Shown piece by piece: positions 1 to 12,780 of a DNA stretch of 64,000 nucleotides. Source of the DNA: Hsuehochloa calcarea (lineage: Eukaryota; Streptophyta; Magnoliopsida; Poales; Poaceae); NCBI GenBank assembly GCA_036346395.1, contig CM070599.1, positions 21,257,232-21,321,231 on the forward strand. Direction: 5' to 3'. Numbering within the stretch: position 1 is the first letter of the stretch; every line of letters begins with the position of its first letter. The notes beneath the pieces were generated by a model. That model saw nothing but the letters and a program-made list of their open reading frames with translations. It was not told where the DNA came from and did not search any database. Both the position numbers and the translations under genes were made by a program.

Positions 1-507
1 AGTTTGCAACCCGTGCAATAAAGTACCTAGTCTCCATCTCAAAAGATAAAAACTTTAGATTTTAGATTACGAAAAATAGTCATTAATGTAAAGGTTACAG
101 AGAGTAGAAACTACAATCTAATTTCGATTTCAATTTAACTGCCAATTATCAATCACGTGTCAAAGTCCTTCAAAGGACAAAAAAAAATGTTCTGCAATTG
201 ACGAATTGATATACACCAATCCAATGGTACATGTATATATCTATATAAATACAACCAACTCTTGAGATTCAAGGCACCTCCTTCGTGTTGAGGCCAAGAA
301 AAATCCCACAATAATTGCAAAAAGGAAAAGAGCTAAGAAATTCTCGTATTAATCGGGAGGAAAAAGAAAGATCTACACAACTTATTTAGTGGCACCAGAT
401 TATAACTGTACAAATTAATCATATAAACATATTAGAGTTCTATAACAAATACAATTGTATTTCAGTTATAGGTAGTAGCTAGAGTTCAATATACAAGACA
501 ACTGTAT
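1..507. other. AT-rich intergenic sequence
   Basis: No coding region, RNA gene or transposon end is recognised here. The stretch is strongly AT-rich with short homopolymers. It may be host intergenic DNA or old transposon sequence too decayed to name. Confidence 0.5.
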
Positions 508-715
508 CGTACTTTCTCTGTCACAAATGTATGTCATTTTTTACTTTTCACGGTCTCCAATACAAGACTTTAACTATAATTTATTATCATAATATACTAC
601 CAAATATAATAATATTATGAAAGTATTTTGCAAGACAAATCTATTGACATTATTTTTATACAAAATCTATAAACTTTAACATATATTAATAGTCAAAGTT
701 TCAATAGTTTGACCG
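508..715. mobile_element. Stowaway-like MITE remnant
   Basis: The left end reads TACTTTCTCTGTCACAAATG, resembling the TA target plus CTCCCTCYGTC terminus of grass Stowaway (Tc1/mariner) MITEs. The ACTTTTCACGGTCTCCAA motif and AT-rich core also fit that group. A clear right terminus is missing: the matching position carries only a degraded GACCGCAGAG. No transposase is present; such elements are mobilised in trans. Family assignment is from memory of the consensus, so confidence is moderate. Confidence 0.45.
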
Positions 716-985
716 CAGAGAACCCACGACAACCTACATTTGTGGTAAGAGAGTGTAATATCTAGCCGCGCAATTGTGTGGGTAATTCCGCTAGTTCATA
801 CAACAAGGAAGAAACAAAAGCATCACTGAGATATATGGTAGAAAAAGCTACTTTGCTTGCATGATCACTAATTTTCATTTATTTTTTATGCTAAATTTTA
901 TTATTTTCATAATTGTGTATGAGATATAGTTTTTTTTTAATTTTTGGTTGGACTTTGCATACAAATAGTATTACTACTTCAAATT
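716..985. other. Unassigned AT-rich spacer
   Basis: No gene or repeat end is recognised. It separates the MITE remnant from an LTR-like start. Confidence 0.4.
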
Positions 986-1482
986 TGTAATATCCCAAAA
1001 TTTCAAAGCCAGTATAATTAATATAAAAATCACCATCTATGCATTTTTGAACATTTTCAAAATTTTAAGCGTTTATTTAAAAGGTTTTCTTATTCCAAGG
1101 CCTTAACAGTAGCTGCAGCCCGGCCTGTGTACGGCTTCACTCCATTCCGGCGCGCTCTCCTGATCAAAAGCCCTCAGTCAATTTTCTTCTTCCTACTGTA
1201 GGCCGCCGGATCCGCGTAGTCGTCTTCGTCTCCGGCCGTCGCCGTTGAACAGATTTATCCCTGGTGAGCATTGACCCCTATGGCAATCAACAATCAACAT
1301 ATATACTTTGCCACTTACCCACATACAATCATCAAGCAAGGAAACCAGACAGGCAGTATGCCTCCGTGGGTGAAACCCTCACGTTGAATCCGGTCAACGA
1401 GGTCAGTATAGAGGTTTCTCTGGATAGTTTCACAAATTACGGTGCTGTCCTACCAAACACAAGGGTGGAAAAGCAGTACATC
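986..1482 (+). mobile_element. LTR-like fragment (TGTAATATCCC start)
   Basis: The segment begins TGTAATATCCC and then passes from AT-rich to GC-rich sequence, the same layout as the starts of the long LTRs elsewhere in this window. It could be the 5' part of an older LTR into which the long LTR at 1483 inserted. No matching 3' end or target duplication was found. The open frame over 1264-1569 lacks an ATG at its start and has no recognisable domain, so it is not called as a gene. Confidence 0.3.
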
Positions 1483-2164
1483 TGTAACGCCCTGTTTTTA
1501 GATAATTACTATATAGTTTTCGGTTTTCAATTATATTTTGAATTATCGTTTATTTTCAAAATTCTCTAGCTTCTAGCTAAGTTCGTGTTTGTGTTTCAAA
1601 CCTCCCTAAAGTCATCGAATTCAAAATTCAAGTTTGAATTGATCTTTTCAAATTTTGAACCCCTTCTCAATTTTGCCTCTCCCCTTTCTGCTTGGGCCCA
1701 GCCCCTATCCTCCTTGGGCCGGCCCACTTCCTCCCGGCCCGTCCCCCCTGACCTGTTTTTCCCCTGGCCCGTTTTCCTTCGGCCCAGCTGCTACCCCTTT
1801 TTCTTTTTCTCTCCCCCCAGCATGTCTCCTCCCTTGGCCCAATCTTTCTCCCCCTGCTTTTCTTCCTCACCTGGCGCCGCCTCCAGCGCACGTCGCCGCC
1901 TGTCCCGTTCGTCGTCGTCTGTCCATCTCCGTCGCTGAAAGATCTAGACCCGTCATTATGAGTTAATGGAGTGTTTTGGTGATTAATGACAAATCTAATT
2001 GTGAGACTAACTCTCTTGTTTAGTATTATCTTGTGTAGTCTCATTTGGATATAAAGGTGAAATTCAAACGAGGTATGCATTCAATTTGCACTCTTATATA
2101 ATGTTGCATTCCTCGGATCCAAAATATAGGAAGAACTCCACCATAAGTATATCTTGAATATGTG

Positions 2165-4209
2165 TGTAACACCCTAGTTATTCGGAAGCCAAGATGTCAT
2201 GCAAATATAACAAACACTAAGAATGAACAACATTACACAATTAACCAGGCTCAGTTAACAATGATCCATAAGAAAAAGGATGATATAACTAACAATTTCA
2301 AATGAAGGAATGGAAGTATTCATAGCTTAAACATACGGTAGTCTTAACCAAAATTTGATTATTATAATTTAGACATTATCAAATGGTTGACATAACAAAA
2401 TCCAACAATAAGTTCTGGATTAATAAAGGTGATGTGCATTGTGCTGGACTACCCCTTCAAAGAATTTGCCTTCCTCCTCATTTACCTAAATAAAAACACA
2501 AAGCAAGGATGAGCCAAAGACTCAGCAAGTACTTTAACGAATAACGCAAGCATTATGTGGACAATGTAACCACAACCAGTTTATGAAAAACATCTCCGAA
2601 CATATACATGAATGAATGGAATGAGAGAATGCAATGAAAAAATGGACTGCTCACATCTTATACCGGTATAGTGAGTGACACACCCGTCGGTGTTCACTTA
2701 AGCCCGTACTTATCAAAGTCCGGGGACCCAAATTCCGTATGAAGAACGTTTCATACGGATGTCCAAGGTTGCCTACATAGGAGTGGTGGGTCTTACATGT
2801 CCATACTGTAATTAATGGGACTTTTGCGTACCCGTACTGGAATTGATGGGACTTACAAATTTCCACTTCCGTGGACAACATGAAACAAATGCATGAACGG
2901 AATGATCATGCAATGAACTCTTATCACATCATAATGAAGAAATATACATAGCATACGAACATGAATAGCAAGTCTAACAATTCATCCACACATAATCATC
3001 ACCATTCATTATGATAAGACATGGTACTTGCCTTCCACGCTGTGACATGTTGGGAGGCAACAACGGTGCACCTCCACTCACCACCTTACTGCCTACACAA
3101 ATAATTATTCGAAATAAAGATAACAAGGATTGACATAGCTACAGGAGGCCTACAATAACCCTTCGGCTATTCAACAAAATCAACGGAGTTAAAACTAGTG
3201 TTACGCTATTCAGACTCCTGCCCATCCTACTGGACAGCGGTAATAGAAAAAATCATAATTAATTATCTGAAACTCTACACGACCTGAAACCAGTGCCCAC
3301 TGAAACTTAACGTATAAAACTACGAAACTCTAGTTGAAGGGGTTTAATGATTCGGCCAAGAGCATTGGCTAAATAGTAGCTGAAAACGTAAGACAGGAAT
3401 CTGTCCAGATCACAAGACAGCAGCAAAGAAAGTGACATAACTTTTATTATACAGATCCAATGGAGGTGATATTTATCAATATGGAATCATTATTTAAGGG
3501 GATACAATAACCTAGTTGGGTGGAAGTTCTGAATCTCAGTCTAACTAGATCAAAACCGAGGAGCAAACTGACAGTCCCCAGATCTCAGACAGACAGAACA
3601 GCCCGCGGTTAAAAATTCATATCTCCTAAATCGTAAGGCGGAATCTCGTAATATCGGTGCCAAAAGAAAGATAACGACCTCAGGAAGAAAACTCTAGGAT
3701 ACAAAAACCCAATATTCGGCATCTAAAGAATCAAAACTGGCCTGACAAGACAATCTGCCAAATCACATCAGCTCTCCTGGACAGTCGCGGAAAAACTACC
3801 ATATCTCCTAAACCGTAACTCCAAATCAGATGATATTGGTGCCTAAAGAAATCTAAGACCAAGGGCTACAACTTTCTAAGAGGTGGACAGATCAGAAAAT
3901 ATACAGAACTTAACCAAATCTGACGAACAAATCTGGCGCAGGGGGAAGGAGAAAGTGGCGCAAGGCAGGGAGGAGGGTCGCGGCTCCAAGTGGGGGGAAG
4001 GGGGAAGGGGGAAGGGGGTTTAGGGTTTTTGGGGGAAGGTCATCCCCTCTTTGGCCGGCCCCCTCTTGGGACACATGGGCTGTGGCCCAAGGCCCAGGTT
4101 GTCAAAAATTCATGGAAACCCCCTTGTGATAATTGAAAATTGTAATCCCTGTTTAATTCTTTCTCCCGAATGCTCTCCTATTCGTCTGAATTAATTTTAG
4201 GGTATTACA
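2165..4209 (-). mobile_element. Solo LTR nested in the Sirevirus-like element
   Basis: A 2,045-base LTR with ends TGTAACACCCTAG and TTAGGGTATTACA, flanked by a perfect 5-bp duplication ATGTG (2160-2164 and 4210-4214). No internal region remains. The GC-rich, GGCCCA-containing part lies near 4000-4100, next to the right end; as the other LTRs of this type carry that block near their 5' end, the element probably points to the minus strand. It is a different family from the four 3.5-4.1 kb LTRs. Confidence 0.85.
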
Positions 4210-4351
4210 ATGTGCATATGTTTTCCTTACACATTAGTGTATGCACACATTTAGGGGGAGCTTTGTTCTATATTTTGTGGTTTCATTAGTACTGATCCAT
4301 ATTCCGTCTTCCACATATATTTGGGATCTTTACTTTAAAACATATCTGTTT

Positions 4352-4514
4352 GAGTATATAGAACTCGGGTAGTTTTGTATATTCATGTTTTGAGTATATA
4401 GAACTTATGTAGTTCTCGTATACTCAAGTTATGAGTATGAAGAACTTGTGTAGTTCTCGCATACTCATGTCGTGAGTATATGTAACTTGTGTAGTTCATA
4501 TATACTCACAACGT
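4352..4514. repeat. 41-bp minisatellite, 4 copies
   Basis: Units start at 4352, 4392, 4433 and 4474, each beginning GAGTAT and holding a GAACTTGTGTAGTTC core. The spacing is 40, 41 and 41 bases. It sits between a polypurine-like tract and the LTR at 4592, a place where Sirevirus elements often carry repeats. Confidence 0.85.
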
Positions 4515-4591
4515 GTTACTTTTATCAATCAATTTATATGTGATTGAAATGGTTATCATTAATTACCAAAGAGGGAAAGATAGAGGTATCT

Positions 4592-6561
4592 TGTCCCACC
4601 ATTATGTGTTAATGGTATGAGGTGGTAATTAATGATAATCATATTGTGGAACTAACATTTTTCATGAGTTGAATGTATAGGTTATGTTCCAGGATGATGA
4701 AGACTTTGGATGATCATGAGTTGATCATCAAGTCAAGAGCTTGGTGTAAAGGATGCATCATGAGTTGATGCTTATCAAGAAGAGATGATCATGAGTTGAT
4801 CATCAAGACAAGAGAAGATCCATCATGTGTCGATGGAGGTCAAGCAAAGGATCATCATGTGTTGATGATTATCAAGTTAATGACCCGGACTTGAAGTGTT
4901 GATGTGCATCGTCAAGCTTCAAGAAGTTGCAAGGCAAAGTATAACTAGCTAGGGCTAAGGATGTGTTTCTAGTCTTTAACCGGTCATGGTGTTTGGTTGG
5001 AAGACCGGATTGCTAGTATAGGATTACCGTACTATTAAGAGAGGTCTTAACTAGTAGTTTGAGTTAGTCATGTGTTGATAGCTCAATATGGTTGCTCTAG
5101 CTCATCTAGGCATGATGCTATTTATTTACGAATGTGTTTTGCAAATAGTCGAGACTCATTCATAACCCTTGTAGCATGTGACTTAAGTTTGCAAATGTGT
5201 TTTGTAAATGGTGTAAGTCCATGTACCTTATTCCTTGTGATGAGTATTCTAAAATGTTGGCAAATGTGTTTTGCAACTAGCTGAGAATATCATCTTTTAA
5301 CCTTGTTGGAATTGTACTTAAATGGGCGAATGTGTTTCGCCATTTGAAGTGAAGCAAATATGTTTTGCTTCGTGGTCCACCGCTGCACTGCTGTGTGGAC
5401 CGGTTCGATCGGGGTGTGTCGGTCGAACCGCCATGTGTTGGGCGGTCGGACCAATTTGTTTTGACTTGGAATCTCTGTCTGGAAGTTCCGCCCTTGTGAA
5501 AAAGGAACTTCCGATGTGAGGAAGTTCCGGGGTTGGTGCGGAACGTTTATTCCAGAGAGCGCCCGTTTTGGGACTTAGCCAAATTTATATCGGGGCCTGA
5601 CCGCCACCGCAAGGCTTGGCCCGACTAATTTGTCGGTGGTCCGACCGGCCATTGCATGGCGGTCCGACCGGTCGAAGGCCTAACGGCTAGTTTTCTAGCC
5701 GTTGGCGCTTGGGGCGGTCCGACCGGCCATTGGTTGGTGGTTAGACCGGCCCTATGCTGATTTGTGGGAATCTTCTCCCAACGGCTAGTTTTTGTGTGTG
5801 GGCTATATATATGAGCCTTGGCCGGTTGGGAGAGGTTGCTGGTGATATTGTGAACATCCTTTGAGCCCCTTGAGCTAAGAGCAAGCCTCTCCTCTCTTAT
5901 GTGCATGTGTTGCACTTGGTGAGCTTGGGGAGTAAACCCTAAGTGCATTTGTTGCCTTAGGTAGTGGATTGTGTATCCACGTGAGCGTTGACACTTGATT
6001 AGTTCAAGTGAAAGTTTGGATTTGTTACTCTTGGTGTTTGCCGACACCTAGACGGCGTGGAGGCGTCGTGCGCGGTGATCTTCTCAAGAAGCTTGTGAGA
6101 AGACCCGGCGTGTTTGTGAGTGGTTTGGTGCTCGCCATCTCCAGAGTGGAGGAAGAGCAACCAGAGTGGAGCGATGTGTTGGTTCGGTTTGGAACTGGTC
6201 CAAGTGGTTGGACTTACCTCGGAGGTGTTGGTTTAATTAGTGGAGCTGGTCCAATGTGGTTGGGCTTACCTCAACGTGGATTAAGGAGACCGGCAAGTCT
6301 CCGAACACCATAGTAAAACATAATTGTGTCCATCTTGTTTTTACTTGTGCTTTACTTTGAGCAATTTACATTACATACTTTAATTGCTTATATATCATTG
6401 TATGATTGCTCTCTTGTATTGTTGGTGCACTTAGGAAAGCCTAGTTGATTTAGGTTTTAATTGTGCAAAACCAATTGTTATTAGCTTCCGCATTATATAT
6501 TGGTTTAGAGCTGAAAGAATTTTTAAAACCGCCTATTCACCCCCCTCTAGTCGGCCACTTC
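4592..6561 (+). repeat. 3' LTR of the deleted Sirevirus-like element
   Basis: Begins TGTCCCACCATTATGTG right after a purine-rich tract (GAGGGAAAGATAGAGG). The first 60 bases match the remnant at 1946. The end block TTCACCCCCCTCTAGTCGG is the complement of the LTR start seen in the two minus-strand Sirevirus elements, supporting the call. The LTR contains runs of short open frames over 5072-6313 that have no conserved domain and are not genes. Confidence 0.6.
5635..5750. repeat. CG-rich palindromic repeat cluster in LTR
   Basis: Several copies of CGGTCCGACCGG and close variants lie within about 115 bases. The same palindrome occurs in both full Sirevirus elements of this window. Sirevirus LTRs are known to carry CG-rich palindromes; this wording of the motif is what the sequence here shows. 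Confidence 0.7.
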
Positions 6562-6702
6562 GATCTTATACCGCGCCACACACAGGTCGCATGTCAAGGC
6601 TACAAGACGCGACGCCCGCACTGCGGCGCCTCGCTGCGTGATGCCTCGTCATTGCCGCCCATCCTGCGCGCTCGCTGCTCACGGCTCTTCCTCGCCTCCC
6701 GG

Positions 6703-6710
6703 CTATAAGA
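6703..6710 (+). promoter_or_regulatory. TATA box of long LTR (member i)
   Basis: CTATAAGA in the context CCCGGCTATAAGATG. The same CGGCTATA motif lies at the equivalent place in the other three family members, which supports it as the LTR promoter rather than chance. Confidence 0.55.
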
Positions 6711-7896
6711 TGCCCCACCACCTCCCTTCTCCCTCCCCTACCATTCCCTTCATTCTCCCTTCCCGAGCAAAGCCGGCCAGAGCTCCCATTTTGGCCGCCA
6801 CACTCACCGCCATTCGGCCACTCCGGTGAGCTCTCACTCACCAACCTCACACCGGCAAACCCTACGACGCGAGAAAGCCATACCCCACCTCCCTCTCCTT
6901 CCTCCGCCGAGACGCCTCGCCGCTGCCACCCCTTCTCTTCGCCCGGCCGCCCCCACCGATTCGCCACCCTTAGGCCACCCCGACTCCACCTCTAGCTTCC
7001 CACCTCCAAGCATCGCCCATGTGCACTCTACCTCCTCGGCGCCACCCCATCTCCGATCTTCGGCCGCGTGCAGTGCTGGCACCGCCACAAGATGCCTCCA
7101 CCGCCGGCTCAGGAGCAGCCGCCCGCCACCACTACCGTCGCCTTCCCCTTAGTGTGGGCGTCCCATTTTGGTCCCTCCCCGCCGCCACCGCGCACACCAC
7201 CATCGGTGACGAGCCCTGCTCCGCTCGGGTGCCCTGGCCCCCTGTTGGTCGGGACAGCCGACAACAAAGTGGCGCCATTAAAAACCCTAATCTTTGTCTT
7301 AAGCCCTAATCAATTATTTGCTTTAATTAAGTTGTCAGCTTAAAAGCCTCATTGACTTACTGACCAGCAGGCTCGCAAATAGTAATGACCGGTTTGTTTT
7401 CAGTTTTCCTCCAGAGACTGACAGGTGGGCCCATACACAGTGTGCAACCGGTGCACCATGGACTGGTGCACACTGCATGTTGACCTCCGGTCCATGCACT
7501 GTGTACATGGATCGAGCACTATTCATGGGTCCCACATGTCAGCAGGCGAATTTCTCCAGCCTCTCTTAATTCTTTTGAATTAATTCGATTTCAAACTTTG
7601 GAAGCTTCGCTCTCCTCCGTTCTAACTCCAACAAATTATGAAATTTGTTTCTAAAATTTTCTAAATTCAAGATCTTGATAATGACACTGGCCTTGTTTAA
7701 TTTAGAGTTCATTTATTATTGCTTTTGTATATATTTGCTCTCTTTGCTGGTTTGTGCCTTTTTCCGGGACATTCGTCCGAATAGGATTCGAAAACGCGGG
7801 AGATCTTCACTTCGATCAAGCACAAGACTATCAAGAGTCTCTTACCTTTAACCAAGGTGAGTTGATACTTTGATCATTTTGATCCTACATTTGATG

Positions 7897-9696
7897 TGTT
7901 GGACCGAAAAGGCGACTAGAGGGGGGTGAATAGGAGCACGCTCACTTTTTCCCAAAATAATGAATTCAACACAATTTCACTCCAATAGCTATTAGGAAGC
8001 TATGAAGATCAATATACCAGTACAGCGGAAGACTAGTATTGAATCCAATTAAATCCCCTAAGCAAAATAACAAAATCAACTAAGATTGAAAATCACAAAC
8101 CACAAGCGGTCGACCTCTGACCCAACCGGTCGGACCGATTGTCGCGGTCGGATCATTGTTGTCGGGCGGTCGGACCGCCCAAAATTGGTCCGACCGGTGA
8201 TGACGGCGGTCCGACCGCCGACTCGTAACCGATCCGCAACAAGAAAATCACCGATGACGAAGATGCAATTAGGTCAAACTTTTGATTCTCAACTCCAATC
8301 TTTACGAAACTTTGCACACACCTTCTATATGCTATTGAGGACCTATTCCAATCGAATATTATGATAATTCTTGGAAAGATCTTGAGCAATTGCCATTTGA
8401 TTAACAGAAGGTCTAAAACCGGGTAAGAACGAAAACTTGATCCTAATGCTTGTTCGTGAGAGATTGATGGTCAAGATGATGCTAGATAGATTCACACATA
8501 TCACAGCAAGCTAATTCATGTGAAAGAATCAATCACAAACTCGCGGATCAAAGGAAGCCCTAAAATCACCAAATTGAAAGCAAGAACGAAAAGAGACTTA
8601 TCTCAAGCAAACCTTGCATAGATTAATAACGTGATCGTCGCTGGATTACACCCACGCCATCATGGATGAATGGTCAATCCAAGATCACGAAATTCTCCTC
8701 AAACCATGAAAAGCCCTAGCCTCCACCTCAACTCTCCCTAAACCAATTAGGGTTTTGCAAGCAACAAAAGAGGTGAAAAACAGCGAGAGAGAGGGGTGCA
8801 GCCACCACCTCCTCCTATTTATAGTGGAGGCCTAGAACTCCTAGGGTTTGACTCAATTGGGCTCCCGTTAAGGCCCACTAACAAACGGGTCACACACGCA
8901 CGCTCGCAGCGCCGCTTTTAACCTTTTGACCTAAACCGCTTCACCATGCACCATGGATTTGCCAATAGGTCACCCTTGTCCATCTTGTGTCACGCTTGAG
9001 TCGTTGACTCACCCGCATCGCCGATCGCTCGACCTCAACTCTCCAAGTCTAGTCCCGATCCTCCTCGCCGCTGACCGTCGTTGACCACCATGCAACCCGC
9101 ACAACCACGCATAAGCAAACACGAATTCGGGAACAAGTTCTTCACAACTTGACCCATGTTAGTCAAAATATGCATCATGCAAACCATATGCCACGATACC
9201 AATGACTTTGACCTAACAAAACAACATCGCCACGGTTGGCCGACGCTCAAGTAGAAACCGGCCGACCGCTCCAGTGAGCGGGCGGATCGCTTCTGGCCGG
9301 TCGGACCGCTCCTCGTGAGCGGTCGGACCGCCTTGGGACTTAGCCGAATTTCAACCCCTGAAAATCCGAAACCTTCCGGAAATTTAAAACGAATAGAACT
9401 TCTTACTGGAGACTCCAAAAATTATGAGACCAAGTGCATTGGGATCCCCTCACTTGCCTACAACACCTATTTTTGGCCCACTGATTTGACCACTTTGTCA
9501 TCACGGTCCGATCATTTCCACATGGCCGGTCCGACCGATTTGGGACCGGTCGGACCGCCGTGCAAGGACCGATCTGACCGCCCCTGTCCAGTAAGCCTGT
9601 AGCTTTGTCGAAAACCCGTGAAACGACAAACCGTAAATATCATTGCCAATTGTCACATCATCCTAAGATCTGGAACATATCCCCATGAGATCCACA
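7897..9696 (-). repeat. 3' LTR of Sirevirus element 1
   Basis: Read on the plus strand it starts TGTTGGACCG and ends GATCCACA. It carries a TATA box (TATAAATA on the minus strand, plus 8816-8823) in the same place as its partner. CG-rich palindromes (CGGTCGGACCG type) cluster at about 8108-8222, 9240-9340 and 9508-9590. Outside those clusters it is nearly identical to the other LTR. Confidence 0.92.
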
Positions 9697-11514
9697 ATCT
9701 CCCCCTTGATGAACACATTGGCAATTATCCAGAAAATGTAAGTAAGAGGTTTGAAAAGTAAAATACTTTCGTTTTCGCACAAAGGCACAACTTGGTCCAT
9801 AAGCAAGAAAAAGCAATGAAAATGACCAAGCTGGCATCAGAATAGTATAGGCATGTGAGACATGGCAAAAGAAAGCATAAAAACTTTGATTTCCAGAAAA
9901 GGGTCAAAATTCTCACATGAGGTCCATATGAAAGAACAATTATTCAATTGACCTATGATCATTGTGAGGATAAAAGAATGCAATTCAAGTTCAGAATATT
10001 CAATAAGACAATACGAATCCAACTCAAGAACTCCCCCTCACTATGATCCTCAAATTTCAAAAACTTTCAAAATTTCAGTTTCTCCCCCTTTGCAAAATCT
10101 TCTCCCCCAATAAAGAAATATCTTCTTATTAACACATCTTCTCTTCTTATTAACACATCTTCTCCCCCTTTGACAATGGATTCATCAACGAATCACGCCT
10201 TCCTCTCATCCAGAGATAACAAATATAGAATAAAGGAAGAAGCAGAAACAAAATAAGCATAAAGAGGAGCATGCATGAAGTGCAATGGAGTGGCTTCATT
10301 TCATTTTTTTTTTCAATTTTTGATTACAAGAAGCTTTGGAGATTACCCAAAAGAACAAGCTAGTTCTCTAATATTGCACAAACAAAGATATCAAGCCCGA
10401 CAAATACTAGCAAGATCATGGTAAGACATATATATCAAAGCTAAACACAAAGGCTCAAAAGTAAAGCAAGAGATTTGATCAATTTAAGCAACGCTCAAAT
10501 TCAAAGAAGTTCATCAACAGGGATCCTAAAGTGAAATTGGTCATGTCAAAATGTCAAAGTGAGATAAAAAATCTAACAAATACCACATTAAGAGTCAATC
10601 AAGTCCCGTATTGAATCATTTTGCTCAATATTTTGTAAACGCCCATTTGTCAACATTTTTCTCATTTGCATTGAATATTGAAGTTGACTAATGATCTAAC
10701 TTAGTGACAAGATCCTGGACTAGGAGCCATCCACAAACTCATCCTAAGCTTCACTGTGGTTGATTAAAGGTATATCTTAGTAAAGAAGATCCTGGACTAG
10801 GAGCCATCCACAAACTCTTTCTAAGATTCTACCAGGGCGACAAATCTTGAGGTTCATGTCATTTCTGACAAGCAGTCCCCATGAGATCGTCTGGTTCATC
10901 AAACTATCTCCAAGTTCATGTCATTTGACAAGTAGTCTCGTAAGAATAGTTTGGCACAATTTAAGCATAAGACAATCTTGATTTTCATTTTTCACATGAG
11001 CAGTTTTAGAATCTCAAGAACACAAAAGCTCAAGTAATGGTCAATTTTAGATCAAAGAGCTAACAAAGCAATTCTGACAGGGCCAATGTCACAAGAGGAG
11101 CACTAATTGCGCAACTCGCTAAAACATCCACAAATTGCAATTTCTTAGTTTGAGTTGTTTAAAAGATTCTAACTCATATAGCAAAGACTTAGCTACACAT
11201 GTAAAAGCATGATAATTCTAGCAAGTCAAAGAACTAGACATGACATTGAGCAAAAATTGAAATACAAAAGCTCCAAAGGGTAATAGGCAAAGCTTCATCA
11301 ATTTTAACAGATAAGTAGAAAATATTATATTACAATGCATCTTTTTGGATTTTTCATACCACTTGTTGTATTTTTCATATGAATGCAATATGATACAATG
11401 AGATGCAATAAAAAGCCTAAAAACCTAAAAAGTTCAAAAAGATCACTAAGTTCAGAAAAAGAACAATAAAAGATCAAAAGAATAAGGAAAGATCAGAAAA
11501 GATCAAACTCCCCC
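9697..11514 (-). other. 3' non-coding region of element 1 with multiple polypurine tracts
   Basis: The tract next to the 3' LTR (minus: TCAAGGGGGAGAT, plus 9697-9709) primes plus-strand DNA. Further copies appear near 10030, 10080, 10105 and 10160 (plus CTCCCCC). The rest is A-rich without a credible gene. Repeated tracts 3' of pol are a known Sirevirus feature. Confidence 0.75.
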
Positions 11515-11870
11515 TCAAACCAACCCATAGGGATAAATTACCCCTAACTCGCTTCTTAAAGAGGAAAACCTGGTTTGATCTAAAGGCTTGGTGAGAATAT
11601 CTGCCAATTGAGCTTCGGACTCTACGAAGTGCATCACAATATCACCTTTTTCAACATGATCTTTAAGGAAGTGAAAGCGAATGTCTATGTGCTTAGTCCT
11701 AGAATGTTGCACTGGGTTTTTAGCAATATTAATAGCGTATGTTATCACGTAAAAGAGGAACACTAGCAAAGTTTAACCCATAATCTTTCAAAGTGGACGC
11801 TATCCACAAAATCAAGCTACAAAGAATTAGCAAAGACTACATACTCCGCTTCAGCAGTGGATTGTGCAAT
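11515..11870 (-). pseudogene. Sirevirus RNase H end of pol (degenerate)
   Basis: Minus-strand codons near 11860-11820 read STAEAEYV, the conserved RNase H stretch of Copia elements; a stop follows. The frame 11769-11515 carries SRTKHIDIRFHFLKDHV and DILTKPLD, the usual end of Copia pol. It ends the coding region. Confidence 0.8.
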
Positions 11871-12060
11871 AGAAGACTGCTTCCTAGAGGACCAAGATAC
11901 AAGAGAAGTGCCTAGAAAGTGACAGGTGCCTGAGGTACTCTTCCTATCTAACCGACAGCCGCAAAATCGTAATCAAAACCCCTAATGGATAAAGTCAAGA
12001 GCAGAATACCAAATGCCATATGAAAGGGTAGAGTGTAAATACCGAATATGCGCTTAACGG

Positions 12061-12780
12061 CTTAGCGATGGGAAGTTCTTGAGACGCTCAAATCTTGCAC
12101 AAAGGCATACCGTGAAGTGAATGTCCGGTCTCGAGGCCACAAATGTAAGGAGCCGATCATGTCATGCGGACTCGCGCTGATCCACGACTTCTCCTTCCTC
12201 ATCCGGATCCAAAACAGCTTGAAGTTGCCATGGAGTGAAAATTGGCTTGCAATACCCATGTTGAAGCGCTTGAGTAGATCTTTAGTGTACTTCGTCCGAT
12301 GGATGAAAGTTCCTTCCTTGCATTGCTTGATTTGAAGTCCCAAAAGTAATTAAGCTCTCCCATCATACTCATCTCAAATTCCTCGACATAGTGTCGAATA
12401 GCCGAAACAAGAGCATTAGAGGAACCACAAAAATAATATCATCCACGTAAATTTGAGCAAGCAGAAGTCATTGTCACGCCTAAGAATAAATAGAGTTTTA
12501 TCTACTTTACCCATCTCAAAATTATTTTTAAGCAAGAAAGTCTTAAGTCTATCATACCAGGTTCTAGGGGCTTGTTTAAGACCATACAATGCTTTAGATA
12601 GCTTGAAAACACGATTTGGATATTTGGGATCCTCAAAGCTAGGGGGTTGCTTAACATACACTTCCTCATCTATGAAACCATTTAAAAATGCACTTTTAAC
12701 ATCCATCTGAAATAATTTAAAACCTTTTGATGCAAAGAAATGCAAGCGTAATGCTAATGGCTTCTAGTCTAGCAACAGGA
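12061..12780 (-). pseudogene. Sirevirus reverse transcriptase (degenerate)
   Basis: The best piece, 12745-12416, has MDVKSAFLNG and YGLKQAPRTWYDRL, both conserved in Copia RT. The catalytic YVDD codons can be seen near 12440 but are put out of frame just before. RT continues in pieces to about 12061 (GLQIKQ, FIHRTKYTKDLLKRFNM). The region between 12780 and 13690 holds the integrase C-terminus and RT start but is scrambled by frameshifts. Confidence 0.8.

Larger units (their letters stand above)
1946..6561 (+). mobile_element. Internally deleted Sirevirus-like Copia element
   Basis: It lies inside the long LTR (member i). The left end (AGACCCGTCATTATG) aligns with the start of a better kept LTR at 4592 (TGTCCCACCATTATG). 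After about 60 bases of LTR start the sequence passes into 3' non-coding internal sequence with a TTTAGGGGGAGC polypurine-like tract, so most of one LTR and all coding sequence are gone. The right LTR carries CGGTCCGACCGG palindromes and ends in a CACCCCCCTCTAGTCGGCC block shared with Sirevirus LTR ends. GATCT at 1941-1945 and 6562-6566 could be the target duplication, but the LTR end before it is not CA, so the right boundary may be off by about 10 bases. Confidence 0.6.

Noticed and set aside
5072..6313. Short open frames within the LTR at 4592-6561
   Set aside because: They contain the palindromic LTR repeats and lack any domain.
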